Source of the DNA: Hermatobates lingyangjiaoensis
Taxonomy: Eukaryota > Arthropoda > Insecta > Hemiptera > Hermatobatidae
Reading direction: 5' to 3'
DNA length: 64,000 nucleotides
NCBI GenBank assembly: GCA_026182355.1
Contig: JAPFBL010000036.1
Span: 372,001 to 436,000, forward strand
Both the position numbers and the translations under genes were made by a program. Below the pieces are notes generated by a model. It saw only the letters and a list, made by a program, of their open reading frames with translations. It did no database searches and was not told the DNA's origin. This document shows positions 20,060 to 31,829 of this stretch, one piece after another (positions within the stretch are counted from its first letter, which is position 1; each line of letters starts with the position of its first letter).

Positions 20060-20995
20060 AATCCCATGTCAAGCTGTATTCATCGCTTGCACTGTATTTG
20101 GTTCTTCAGAGTCCAGTGTATCTGTTGTTTGTTTAGGTGCTCAATGTGCTTGGACTTGTAGCGGGGACTATGTCTATGTTTAATGCACCGGAGGGGTGTT
20201 ACATGTCACCCTAAAAATTCAGAACCACAGCGATTGTAGTTAAACTGGTGTTTTGATGGTGTGCATTAATGGAGGTGGTGGAGGGGGGCTAACATGGCTG
20301 GATGATGGCTTCAACTAACAAAGGCACAACCTGGGCGTGGTGCTTGCCTGGTCTGGCGTCCGGGGGGAGAGTCCGCCTGTCTGTGCATTGATCTGGGGGT
20401 GGTCCGCCCTTGTAGGTAGCAGGTAACATTCACCGTGGGCACAGCAATGGCTTTAGCTGCTGTCTTAGATGTCCCTGTAAATGGGCTGGAGTCCGATGGT
20501 AGTAAGCACACTCAGTCGCAAACTGGTTGTAGGCCGGGTTTCCAAGTCATCTTTTCTTCTTCCGGCTTTGTGGCTGTGTTTTCGAGGACTTTTTTCTGCC
20601 CCTGTGAAACTAACAGTTTCACTCTCTGACTCCTTCCCTTACTTACTCATTCCTTGCTATCTCAACTCCCTATTAACTGTTCCCATGTATTTTCCCCTTT
20701 TTTTTTCTTCCACTAATACCTGATGATCCCTTTCATCAAGTAACCCTCTTAGTTAGTCTTTTAGAGACTAACTGGCAAAAGCTTTATATCATTCGTTGAT
20801 GTAGGTCGTGGTAGCCCGTCTCCGCGAGGTCCACCTTGGGCGCTTGACGAGGACTGTTTCATCATGTATCATTCGTGAAAGGACGGTTGGTTTTTCGTGA
20901 CATAGCAAACGGGCTCCACGTTAAAAAACAATAAACTCCTCTGCTTTATCATGTAATGAGCCAAGAGGCTCGGGAACATGAATAAATCAAAAAAG
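20060..20995 (+). mobile_element. GC-richer retroposon-like unit with A-rich tail
   Basis: About 900 bp of higher GC content (densest around 20160-20560 and 20800-20860) ends in AATAAATCAAAAAA near 20993. That suggests the 3' end of a LINE or a SINE inserted on the plus strand. Overlapping 64-80 codon frames around 20311-20723 carry no motif I recognise. A TG-rich, TATGTGTG-type patch follows at 21001-21080. Confidence 0.35.
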
Positions 20996-21099
20996 GTGTT
21001 TATGTGTGTGTATGTGTGTCATAGTCAAAGACCGAGGAGACACCTTTACGAAATACGGGTGTGTGTGTGTATGTGCGTTGTATATGCACTGTGTACTTA

Positions 21100-22448
21100 G
21101 TTGCATTGTGTACCTGAGGAAATAGTAATATTATGGTCACGAAATGGTATATTTAATGTACAGTTATCGGAAACTTTAGTTAATAAGTTGACAGCACCTT
21201 AAAAATTGTTCAACAGGGTTATATTTAGATAATTAGTGGAGGATAAAGACAAATCCTCAATGCAAATCCGTAAGTCGGCAATTGCTTTAAGGTATTAAAT
21301 GAAAACGTTTTCTCTTTGCATAATTTGGAAAATTTTTAAAATGAAGCTCTCGTTATATGAAAACATAAGCCAATTATAATTATTCAAGTAGAAACTCATA
21401 ACAACATTATAAAATTACTTCTAATATAATAAAGCACAAGGAAGATGTTTTTACTTAATCCATGAACCACTTAGCCTACCTACTTACCTTATGATCTTAT
21501 CTTATAAGATTATGATAAAACGTCTTTTACCTTTATCCCTTCAATTATCTCTAAATCTATAAAAATAAATGAAAATTTGAAAAAGAAGATAATTTACTTA
21601 AAGATGAAGAGTCGTGAACACTAGAAACATTTTGAGCATTGGAAATATATTACATATAACAGACGGAATAAGAGACTTGATATTTAGAAACAATGAAAAC
21701 AAAACAAATATCAGCCATTTTTTTTTATCAGCGCTGTCATATTTTTAATTATACATACAGCAGAAATAACCCACAAACTGTTTATATAAATATATATATT
21801 ACATTTATAGAATAAAATCATACAACAGATCACAAAAAGTTACTCCTTGTTTCTACTACGTCGCCATGAGGTAGATCAATATAATACATTTTTTTTAATT
21901 ATAGATGGATGGTACTCAGTCAGTGTGGCTAATTATAGGAAGAGGCAAAATGAATAAAATAGAGACAAAAGCAGATCAGTAAATAAAAATATAAAAATAA
22001 ATGTTACTATTAAAGTAAATATTAAGTATATATTGAAACCGGAATTCTGGAGATTTTATGTGGAAAAGAGTATTTGTGATTGCTAAGAAAAAAATTAAAG
22101 GATGAAGATTGCTGAAACGATAACAATTATTGGTAGACACGACGTTCACATCGAATGAGATGAAGTGTAGTGCACAGGAAACTTTTGAGAAGTCATATAT
22201 GAAAAGCTAGATCTGAGCTTTAAAAGTTTGCAGTAGGATCTTGAAGGCACTTAACTAAATTTACAAGAAGACCTGGATAATATGGTAGCGAAGACACCTT
22301 ATAAGACGCATTATCACTCTGATTTCGGCTAGAAACAGAAATGCAGGACAGATTCTTAGGCAGATTACTGATTCCAACACTAATATCACTTTGAGAACTT
22401 AAGGAGATGACTCATTAGTTGTGCAATCTGTAATTGTGTGGTATTTAC
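21100..22448. other. No recognisable gene
   Basis: AT-rich, with poly-T at 21717-21727 and 21890-21897. No supported feature before the inverted repeat. Confidence 0.4.
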
Positions 22449-22796
22449 TCATTCTGAGGTAAAATGGATAAACCAACAAAAGTCTCCACACAAATGAAGT
22501 TTATTTCAACGCGTTTCGAACACTTTGTGTTCATCATCAGGAAGACACTTAATACAAATTATATCTAATCAGTTACAAAATTAAAGTGAAATAATAAAAG
22601 TCAGTACCACATCCTTGGGTATGTCTTGAATTCTCTTAATTGAATTTTATTATTTCACTCTAATTTTGTAACTGATTAGGCATAATTTGTATTATAGTGT
22701 CTTCCTGATGATGAACACAAAATGTTCGAAACGCGTTGAATAAAACTTCATTTGTGTGGAGACTTTTGTTGGTTTATCCATTTTACCTCAGAATGA
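22449..22796. repeat. Long inverted repeat P4 with two hammerhead-like cores
   Basis: Arms of about 151 bp (22449-22599 and 22645-22796) are near-identical reverse complements around a 45-bp spacer. In the right arm, plus strand, CTGATGA (22705-22711) is followed by GAACA pairing with TGTTC and then GAAA (22728-22731) and CGCGTTG. The left arm has the same on the minus strand at 22514-22540, with one change in the loop region. The tip GAAACGCGTTG is shared with the single copy at 50240-50275. A few mismatches between the arms, including a 2-bp difference near 22555 and 22685, show some age. Confidence 0.85.
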
Positions 22797-22799
22797 TTA

Positions 22800-23439
22800 A
22801 GGAGATGAATTTACTTATCCCTTAGCAGAGAGAAATCCTCATGATCATATAGTCAATATTTATTCTTTCTTATTTTTCTTTATTTACTTAATTTAAATAA
22901 ATGTCTCTATTATCTGATTTTATATTTGTTTATTCAGTTAGTTATTAATTTTAATAACATTAATGTTTTAGGGTTGCTTCTGAGCCGCTGCATGTCAGTT
23001 TCATGTTATTTCCTAGAACAATTATAACATTATATCTTAGCTTGTATTATAACTGTCATTGCTGAGATTGACAGAAAACGAAATTAATAATATACATTAT
23101 TAACAAGAAGTCAAGGCTTGTAAGATAAGATTATCGCATTAATGTAGTAAGGGTGCCTAAGCATTCGCCCTCTGTTAACACTATTAATATATATTCGCCC
23201 TTCTCCTCTGCTTCATTGTGCCCATACTAATATTGAATTGCCATTAAACTCCTCTTCAATCTATTAACTTACAACATAATTAATTAACACACCTAATCAA
23301 ACACACACATATGCTTGCTTCTAAGCAGACAAGGTTGTTATTTGCAACTCTGGATCCCTTTCATCTCAATGTATTCCATATACATTTTAACTTGGATTAA
23401 TTATTCTACTTAATTAGTCTTACTAACTTATTCACAGTT
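22800..23439. other. No recognisable gene
   Basis: AT-rich sequence without motifs. A C/T-rich patch lies at 23185-23240. Confidence 0.4.
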
Positions 23440-23765
23440 GTTTGGGAAGCACTTTTAAGTGATGAGTTATATAGAAATCTCTGCATCATCTCGAGATAAT
23501 GGTCAAATTTAGTTTTTTTGAATTTTTAAATATGTATTAATCATAGAATAATTTTAGCATCTCTAAACATGTGTTTTGAGAGCCCGCTCTAAGTAACACA
23601 TTTGATGGATCCAATTCGTATTTTTCTTAATAAGTGGCACCTTTTCTTTTTTTAGCATAATAGCATCATGGGAGTGTCACTTTTTTTACAAAAAATGATA
23701 ATAAACATATTTTTTTCTCCTGAACAATTAGCTGTGAAGCGTTAAAATTTTGGAATTTAATGTAT
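23440..23765 (-). mobile_element. Palindromic-end repeat family, diverged fragment
   Basis: Blocks resemble the longer copies: ATCTCGAGATAATGGTCAAA near 23490, ACATGTGTTTTGAGAGCCC near 23570, TTTTTTTCTCCTGAAC near 23710. The order matches 7210-7560 and 43090-43450. The divergence is high, so this is a tentative member. Confidence 0.35.
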
Positions 23766-23839
23766 AGATATATATACAATTAAAAGAAACGGTCCAGCGG
23801 ACTTTTTTAAAATAAAATAAATTCAAAACGAAGGAAACA

Positions 23840-23894
23840 CACAGAAAGACACAGACATAACTCACATCGATATTTCGACCATCGTCGTCATCAG
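23840..23894 (-). ncRNA. Hammerhead-like core with splice donor
   Basis: On the minus strand CTGATGA (complement of 23888-23894) is followed by a perfect GAC/GTC stem with a 4-nt loop and an intact GAAA (complement of 23873-23876). Seven bases later comes GTGAGT, then a pyrimidine-richer stretch. It matches 17700-17760 on the plus strand. Spacing and core fit a hammerhead in a PLE-type leader. Confidence 0.55.
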
Positions 23895-24023
23895 GAGGTG
23901 CGAAGAGCGAGGAGCGAAGAGTCCCGCAGGAAGACAGGGCGGTACTCAATACATATACTATATATATTGTACAGGGCGGTACCATATATATATATATTTC
24001 TTGGTCTCCCATTCTCTTTTCTC

Positions 24024-24060
24024 CTGAAGACGGATTACCCGAAAATTTGAGTCTGTAAGT
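24024..24060 (+). ncRNA. Hammerhead-like core with splice donor
   Basis: CTGAAGA (24024-24030), a short GG/CC stem (loop ATTAC, or CGG/CCG if the G is shared), GAAA (24041-24044), ten bases, then GTAAGT (24055-24060). Stem II is minimal. The locus lies between TA runs and is nearly identical to the minus strand of inverted repeat P3. Confidence 0.45.
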
Positions 24061-24104
24061 GTGTTTCCCTACTTTGTGTGTTGCTCTTTGTTAATCTCGA
24101 ACTC

Positions 24105-24105
<1 letters not shown>

Positions 24106-24142
<37 letters not shown>
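24106..24142. repeat. (TA)n run
   Basis: TA run between two hammerhead-like segments. Confidence 0.95.
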
Positions 24143-24145
<3 letters not shown>

Positions 24146-24189
24146 GTCTCTCACCGTCACTTTGGAAGTGCACCCCTTTCTCTAATCAC

Positions 24190-24229
24190 CTGATGACAGT
24201 TCAACCATAAGTTAGAGACTGTAAGTGTG
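24190..24229 (+). ncRNA. Decayed hammerhead-like core with splice donor
   Basis: CTGATGA is intact at 24190-24196, and GTTCAACC and GACTGTAAGTGTG follow in the same order as at 47936-47975. GAAA is changed to ATAA, so it is a homologous but probably dead copy. Confidence 0.4.
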
Positions 24230-24269
24230 TTCGTATCTTCACTCTGTGTCTATTGTTTACTGTGAAACG

Positions 24270-24295
24270 TATATATATATATATATATATATATA
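24270..24295. repeat. (TA)n run
   Basis: TA run closing the 24.0-24.3 kb group of PLE-type segments. Confidence 0.95.
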
Positions 24296-25011
24296 CGAGT
24301 ATATATTGGCTGCCAAAGTAGAGCTGTTCAAAAAATTTGAAGAATAATTCTCCCAAATAATTTTCCTGTAGTGAAATTATTTTGTTTTGTTTCTATTTTT
24401 TAAACTTTCGCGAAATGGATTGCATAAATTGTATGAGCAAATTGTTTGTTGTAACAAACTACTGAAATTCATTATGAATTGAAATTAGTTTGAAACAAGA
24501 TAAAATAATGAAGCTGATTATTAAGGAAATGGATCGTTAAACAACACAGAGAAGATGGATTTTGCGAAAAGCGGATTGACCCAGAAAAGTTAGGCAGTTA
24601 AACGTGAGGTAAGTTGTTATCTGGAGAGCCTTGACACCGCCTCTGATGTGTACATATTTTAACCTCAAGCTATATTAAATTAACGATTCAAACCCCTCAG
24701 GATGGTAGGATCGCTGGGAGGGGGGGTCAAGTTGGAAGCAAACTTTGCTTGAGATAGGGTTGCTGCAAAACTCTCATTTTCACATTATTACTGAAAATCT
24801 CATCTTACCATTAATTATCATTTGTTTCTCTACAATAGAAATACGTGTTTTTAAATACTAGGCATATATTTCTATCATAGTTTTTTTGTTTTGAACATTG
24901 TATGTAATTATTAGAGTAATTGACCATCGTGTCTCTTCAATTCTTTTCCTGAAGTGGATATTGATATAATTCCATTTTCGGGAACCTTCAGGCAAAATAT
25001 AATCTACAACC
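24296..25011. other. No recognisable gene
   Basis: Contains a G run at 24718-24726 within AT-rich sequence; nothing else supported. Confidence 0.4.
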
Positions 25012-25149
25012 CGATGTTATTGTTTAGTACTTATAAATTCATTATTCTACTAGAATAACCGATGTTATTGTTTAGTACTTATTAATTCATTAGTCTACTA
25101 GAATAACAGATGTTATTGTTTAGTACTTATTAATACATTAGTCTACTAG
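25012..25149. repeat. 48-bp tandem triplication
   Basis: Three units start at 25012, 25060 and 25108 (C/AGATGTTATTGTTTAGTACTT and so on). They differ at only a few positions, and the third is cut after CTACTAG, where a SINE begins. The high identity indicates recent expansion. Confidence 0.95.
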
Positions 25150-25357
25150 TGGATGCCACGATAGCCCAGTAGGAACGTGTTTTCCTCAAAGCTGGTAAAT
25201 CCGGGGTTCAATATCAACTCTGGCCGTCGACAGCTTCACATGGGCGATGAATAAATTTGAGCACTTCGTCTATCGGAGAGGACGTTAAGCCATCTGTCCC
25301 GAGCCTGTATGATGTCAGGAACTTGTGAAAGATCTCTACTCTAAATAAACTTGAGTT
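25150..25357 (+). mobile_element. tRNA-derived SINE, copy 2
   Basis: On the plus strand, CACGATAGCCCAGTAGGAA holds the A-box-like sequence and GGGGTTCAATATC the B box, followed by the AGAGGACGTTAAG body block. The tail AAGATCTCTACTCT then AACTTGAG matches copy 1 at 3272-3483. It starts exactly at the end of the 48-bp triplication. No poly-A is obvious. Confidence 0.75.
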
Positions 25358-25359
25358 AG

Positions 25360-26650
25360 GCAAAATTTAGAATTCCCGATGTAGAATCAGTCATATTTGT
25401 TGTAGTATCACAAAGGTCCAATGTTTGACCTATGTGTGTTCAATTATGAGGCTGCCACTGGAACTTGACGCTAGCTTTACTGGTTCCATTGGTTTATACA
25501 TTTGGTTTTTTCCATTTTACCCGTCTTGATCACTTCATCATCTGATTATTTTTAGCGTTCTATCAGGTTACTCTAACTTTATTAGAGTAGCCAGTCATTT
25601 TTTAATTTACTCATTAATCAGTGTTATTTTTATATTTCTTTTTTATAATTTTGTGTTCAACCTTATAGATTAAATTTATCTCCTGAATACTTTCATAATG
25701 ATCACTCATACCATTCTCTTCATAATTTAGTAGTTCCATTTTTCTTGTTTCAATTTTTTGTTACTTTCGCTTATTTATGACAATCACTTCCTCCACTGGA
25801 CTTCTCATAAATGCTTTTAAAGTTGCAAACTATTTGAATACCTTATTGGCAATTTATTAGTAGGTTTATTATTATCTCTTTAAACACTTCTATACTTAAA
25901 GATGTAAGTGATGCCATTTTTTTATGCACTTTGCTACCTAAGCATTATGCAATGATTCAGTTCTTTCTGCAACTGTACATAGTAGTGGTATATTGCAAAT
26001 ATGTATAAATGCAACGGAATGGTATTTGTAAATGTACCTGCGTTCAATTGATCGTCTCCTGTATTTTATATAATGTTCTCATCTCCAGAAAATGTCTATA
26101 AATTATATAGAATTTATTTTAAGCTATTTTTTAACCTAATAAAACATAATAAAGTGCATCAAGATATGTTGATACATCGAATGAATACATGGTATTTATA
26201 CCTATTTCTTCACTTTGAACTTCATTAAATGTTGTTACTAATTTATTTGGACCTAGTTAACGCAATCCTCTCTGTGCAAATGTTTACTCTTTCACCAGCA
26301 TACTCTTCTTTTTGTTTTCTAATTTTAACATCATTTTACTTAAAGCACTATAGATATAAGTTATGTCACTTATTGCCATTAATACTGAATACCACATCAC
26401 AAAATTTTGTTTTGAGTTATGTCACCAAAAAATCTTCAGAACTCACTTGTCCATTGTGTCCTTTTTGTTAACCATGATTGGATGCTTCTGATGACGTATG
26501 TTAAACAGGAAGACGCTACAGTGAAGTTATCTGTTTGGTTCATGTTCTCACGTAGCTGGGTGGTACATTCACCAGATCCTAGTATCATGCAGTTTCTAAG
26601 AGTGTTCATGCACGCATTAATACTTTGTTTATCGTTTAGTTGATGGTGAT
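25360..26650. other. No recognisable gene
   Basis: AT-rich with chance frames (80 codons at 26229-26471, 74 codons at 26419-26643). No domain seen. Confidence 0.4.
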
Positions 26651-26654
26651 AATG

Positions 26655-27080
26655 TGATGCTTACCGTCCTCCTCGGGGGCCACCAAACTCCTTCGATACC
26701 TGTGTGTCAATCTGTGTGTGCATGTGAGTGAGTGGGTCGTCATCCATCCGCAATATTGCTGAATAATCTGGGTGCGCGAAATAATATCAAAAGAGGGTCA
26801 TGCCCAAACGTTTGTGGGCGCGCTATAGGCTACACCATTTGATATTCAAATTCACGTTTTACGCCAAAATGGACCCTGGAAAGTAGATGTGCTCATTGCT
26901 TGGTGCAATATTGTGACATACGGCAAAAAAGAAAAAAAAGAATGCCACTTTTTTGGGTAAAATGTGTTCTTAAACAACAATATTTCCCTTAAGTTACTAC
27001 TCAAGATTGTTGCAACTTTAGTATTATTTTGGAACTGACAAGAGCATGAACAGAAAAATAAGTTTTTTCTAGTAACCAAT
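26655..27080. mobile_element. Possible repeat unit, unclassified
   Basis: A GC-richer block (CCTCCTCGGGGGCCACC near 26670, GTGTGTGCATGTGAGTGAGTGGGT near 26715) precedes an AT-rich part. The TG/GAGTGGGT motif and the following TTTTTTGG-type blocks recall the palindromic-end family, but I could not align it convincingly. Confidence 0.25.
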
Positions 27081-27084
27081 AGTC

Positions 27085-30000
27085 AATTTTTATGCATAAT
27101 GATTTTTTTTTCTTGTAATTACTAATAAAAGCTTGTAGCTGTGATAAAAGTGACGCTGTTTGAAGAACATAATGATTTTATGCCAAGAAAAAAGAAATTT
27201 TTTTGAGAGAATGACCTGTATACCTCTTCCTTGAAATCACATGAAATATATATATCTGTAGTATATTTAATTATTTACTAATTAACTAGGATGTGAACCC
27301 TAATTCACTCACCTTCAGGATATGTTCCTTTATGAAGTGGCTAACATATTCTCCTCTTCATGATGACGAGTCGTCGATAAATCTAAAATATTTATTGAAG
27401 CATTTTCTTAAGTGTTTTGCCTTTGTGGTATAAGCACAAATAAAGACAATGGAAATCTCCTAAAACATAAAATCGATTAACAGATAAAAAGTAACACAAT
27501 CAGAGAACGAAAAATAAATTCACTTTTCAGAATTTGCTCACCTGAGTGGTTTCACTTGTTGATTCAAGTTGTTTGATTCAAGTTCACTTGTTGAAGAGAT
27601 GATTTTGACTTAAGTCTAGCCAGTATAGCGAAAAAAGGCAGAATAAAACAAGTAATTTAATATAAACAGTAAGAAGGAAGTAATTTGAAAACAACAAAAA
27701 TAATTACAAAAAACCCGAGGTAAAAATTAATAACCTAAGCAAAAAACTAGTTCTAAGCAAAAATTATAAAACTGAGTAAACAAGGGGGGATAATAAACAG
27801 TAGTAAATGAAAATAAAATATGTTTTGAGTCTAAATAGTTGATGACTCATATACTCTAATAGCCAGATATGAGCCGTTGCAGATTTCGACCGAAATCACA
27901 ATCTTAGGAACCATCAACAGAGAATTCGTCATGGCAAAATAAGAAATATTACATTGGATTATTAAAAGAGTACAATCTTCTTAATATGGTAAAACAAAAA
28001 TAACAATTGTACATATTTTTATGCAGTATTTTTTTTTTCTTCGTTATAACTTATTGCCCAAGATTTTAGTGCAACTATTCTGAGCATGAAAAATTTAACA
28101 ATGTTAATTTAACTACTTTACAATGATAATCTCCTGAGATATTGCCTGAGTTCCACCTACAAATCATTATTTTAGTAAGTTATTATTTAATAATGTCGTC
28201 AAAAAGCATGATCACTCAGCAGTATTCACGGTTACGCGGACCACCAGCATCTACACTACCCTGAACATGAGCTCACTAGAGCTATACTTAACCTCCTTGC
28301 GGTCATCAAGGGTAGCTTGACGACGAAGTTGTATCCATCTCACCAACTGTTAGTTAGATATCACGATAAACTATAAGGTAGTCACATCAAGTCTCACATC
28401 CTTCGTACATGTTTGGATGTCTTCCTACGCTCTATTTCTGTAGGTTGTCATTGCTAGTTTTCATAACACCTGCGTGTTTTTATCGTGGCGGTACAGGACA
28501 TTTCTTACCTTGTCATCCAATAGAAACATGACATTATTCTTGGCTAATTCCAGTAAGAGATTTTTTTCACATAAGGTAATCTAACTGTTTACATAGCCTT
28601 TGATGCTATGCCCTCAGTATTAAACTGTGCTCAGCCTTCGTGATGTACTCTTCACTTTCCAGAAATGCTTCCTTCTCTATTTTTATTGCAGGCTGCTCAG
28701 CACCTGTAACAATAGACAAGCTTGTTGTAGTTGAGATATCTGGTTTTCAAACATTTCTATCTTTTTATTCCTCTCATGGGAATGTGGGAACATTTCTGTC
28801 TCCTCTTTTCTTTGAATACGCCACTTTCGTGACGCAGTTCCCTAGAGCCACCCAAACCTTAGATTGATTTTTCGTTAATAGTTCCATCTTTTTTTATTTA
28901 TCAATTCAATTGCATTTTGAATATTGAAACACAGAATAATGATCTCAATTAAAAATATTAAAATGGAAGACCATTTAGAGGCATACTAATGCCATATCCA
29001 AGAAAAAAAATACTAATATAGTAACAAAAAAGAACCTCAAATAGATATAATGTAAAAAATACAATTCTTTTGAATAATACTTTCAAATAAAGATTTTAGC
29101 ATTAACAAAAACAGAACAATGATATTTATGGATAGATTTAAGTTATTAATGTATAACCGTTAATAAAACTCATAATTTGATACCTAAATTTGAGAATAAA
29201 TGTACATTTCACAAAATATATGTACGTATAATATGTACTGAGATTTTAGAATTATAGAACACCAACTGACATCTCATTTTTAAAACACCCTGCAACCTCC
29301 AGCAGAAAAGTTATCCTATTTAGCATTTAATTTACAAATGTGAATAATCTTTTTTCATTATTCTTCTTCTTGTTAGAAGAAGGTCACTTCTTCAACTTAC
29401 AGGTCAAGATGATGTTTCCTGCAATCGTTATTGTCTTGGCACCAGTAAAATATGGATATCCTTCCCTGTTCTCCACTTGGAAGGTCCACAATCAATTCAA
29501 CTTAATTCAAGGGAATATTACATCAATTTAATGTAATGTTGCTCACTGTCTGAACTGATATCGATTCATTTGTTTAAATTCATGCAGAAGAAATTGGTCC
29601 GACTGGTTACACAAGTTTCCATTGCAACCAAAGTGCTGAGAGTAGAGCTTTCAAAGAATCCAGAGATAGAGCTTTCATGTTAGTCATAGAATGGTTATCA
29701 GTTTAGATTTGTTGATTTCCATTGTACTTATACTGGAAAGTTGTTTGTTTTATAAAAATCACGAAGCTACCAAATAATAATTGGGGTCGTTTATACACCG
29801 CTATTTTCTCAAATCCTCTATTATAAGGATGCATGAGGACTTTTTCAATAATTTCACTTGTCTTATTACCAGATGTCTTATCACTAAGTTTCTTATTGTA
29901 GGGTACTTCAGTTTGTCTGCTATTGAATGGAAGCTAGAAAATACTAATACTTTTTTCTATAATAAAAATATTGATTTATTATCTAACACAATGTATAATC

Positions 30001-30319
30001 TTATGAGTTTTAAAGAATGCAATAATGCTTTTACATAGCGTATTAATACGTTAGACTTAATAATCTGATATTGATATTCCCCATATTCACAAACCTTTTG
30101 ACACTCTCCTTGATATTAACTTACATGCTCCCTTGATAAGGGTAGAATGTCACATAATAATTTCTATTTATGTGCCTCCCTCCTCTTAATTAGTTTAAAT
30201 CAATAACATTAAATGTTATAAAAACATTTAATGGATAAATTGAGCTTCAATGACATGAAGAAAACTTTTAATTGGCATAATTAGTTTAATTATTTTTAAA
30301 AGATTTTGAATAATGCTGT

Positions 30320-30320
<1 letters not shown>
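27085..30320. other. No recognisable gene
   Basis: About 3.2 kb of AT-rich sequence. Reading frames of 63-85 codons (28640-28867, 29340-29531, 29781-30038) have no recognisable content. A TCATGATGACGA segment near 27358 resembles a hammerhead first box but lacks GAAA. Confidence 0.4.

Positions 30321-30358
<38 letters not shown>
30321..30358. repeat. (TA)n run
   Basis: About 18 TA units with no recognisable PLE segment beside it. Confidence 0.95.
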
Positions 30359-30360
<2 letters not shown>

Positions 30361-30365
<5 letters not shown>

Positions 30366-31784
30366 TGGAATATCAAATAATAAGTTTTACTTATTTACTA
30401 CGGTACTTCGATAAACTAAATCTTGTGTTCTTTTCTAAAAATAAATAGTTTGTAAAATGTTAAAATAAATTGTTACCTACTTATGTTTCGAATTACTTAT
30501 CAAAACATTAAAGACTTATTGCAAAATATGGCACAGAAATGAAAACTTATAATTAGTAGGACTATTTCACTACTAATATTAAGCATTTTTTGGCGTTACA
30601 TTTATTCAATTAAGCGAAATGAAAATGACTTTTCTTTTAGAAAACAGACACGCCGATTGTAGTGTAAATTTGTTTAATCTTTTTGGTTTACTTTGTTCAA
30701 GTTGTTTAAAGATGCTTTGAGAAATCTCATTTACTAGTCTTTAAACTGTACAGTACTCAGAGACATTGAAGTGAGCAGTTTACGAACCAATGAATTCGAA
30801 ATCTATGACACCTTCCATGAACTTGACACGTCTAAGAGAACTGTTCCTGACATCCTGCTCCCTTCTTTCCAAAGTCTTATGTCTTTCCAGTGAGGCTAAA
30901 TACTTTACCGACGTCCTTAAGTATTCTTTTCAATAAATGCCATATTGATTATCGTTTTTTTGAATTTTTGGGAAACTTTTTGAAATTGTCATACTAACAA
31001 TTATTCCAAAATTATTTGAATAAATCATTACAGTTAAATTAAAAGCAATAATTATAGCCCCAATTTTTCCACAGCTTTATGGCATTATGACAAAGCTTTT
31101 TTGGTCGCTCTGAGAATAATAATACATAGTTAATTCTTTGGAATCAACATTCTTTGATATTTTAACTATATTTCTCAAGTTGGTGTGATATATAGTGATC
31201 TCTATTACAAATATAACTAAACATAAATCATTTGACAAAATCTGCATTCATTGTTCTTACATAAACGCAATAATTTCTGTTAAATTGGTGATTATTGAAA
31301 TAATTTAATTCTTACTTATATAATAAGATGTTAATTCTCAGAATGGAACCATTTCTGTCACACGATGTATGGTCAATTTTGCAGTTTTCCAAAAAGAAAT
31401 TCCGATGTTTTTGAATTTTTTTTGTTTTTTGTTTTTCAATGTCAATTCTATATTTGAAAAACCTCTTCTGCGGAGTTCGATTTGAATGTTTCACTATTGT
31501 AAAACTTGTTGAATAAATAGGTAGATTGAGGAGTCACTGAAAAAGTTCTTGGAGGACAGCTTAACAATATTAGTTTATCAGTGGAATATACATATTCAGT
31601 TGAATAACTACATTGAAACAAGGAAAACAAATTATAGCCAAATTCCCTGAATGAGATAGGTGATATCCTATCTCAAGTTACTTTTAGACAGTATTGTTAA
31701 AATTATTTGTCGTAATATTTTGATAGAATAGGGATGAAAATATTTATACAATTCCGTTATTAACTTTAATTTCGATGATCTCAG
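30361..31784. other. No recognisable gene
   Basis: AT-rich; only 60-codon chance frames. Confidence 0.4.
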
Positions 31785-31825
31785 TAATATGGTTACGTAT
31801 TGCAAAGTTGAGTCTACACCACTCC
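31785..31825 (-). mobile_element. Palindromic-end repeat family, left-end signature only
   Basis: The plus strand reads GCAAAGTTGAGTCTACACCACTCCAG. This matches the complement of the left-end block (CTGGAGTGGCCTACACTCAACTTT) of the copies at 51696 and 55098. Confidence 0.45.
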
Positions 31826-31829
31826 AGCT

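Noticed and set aside
27350..27400. TCATGATGACGA as a hammerhead core
   Set aside because: The first box is imperfect and no GAAA occurs at the right spacing.
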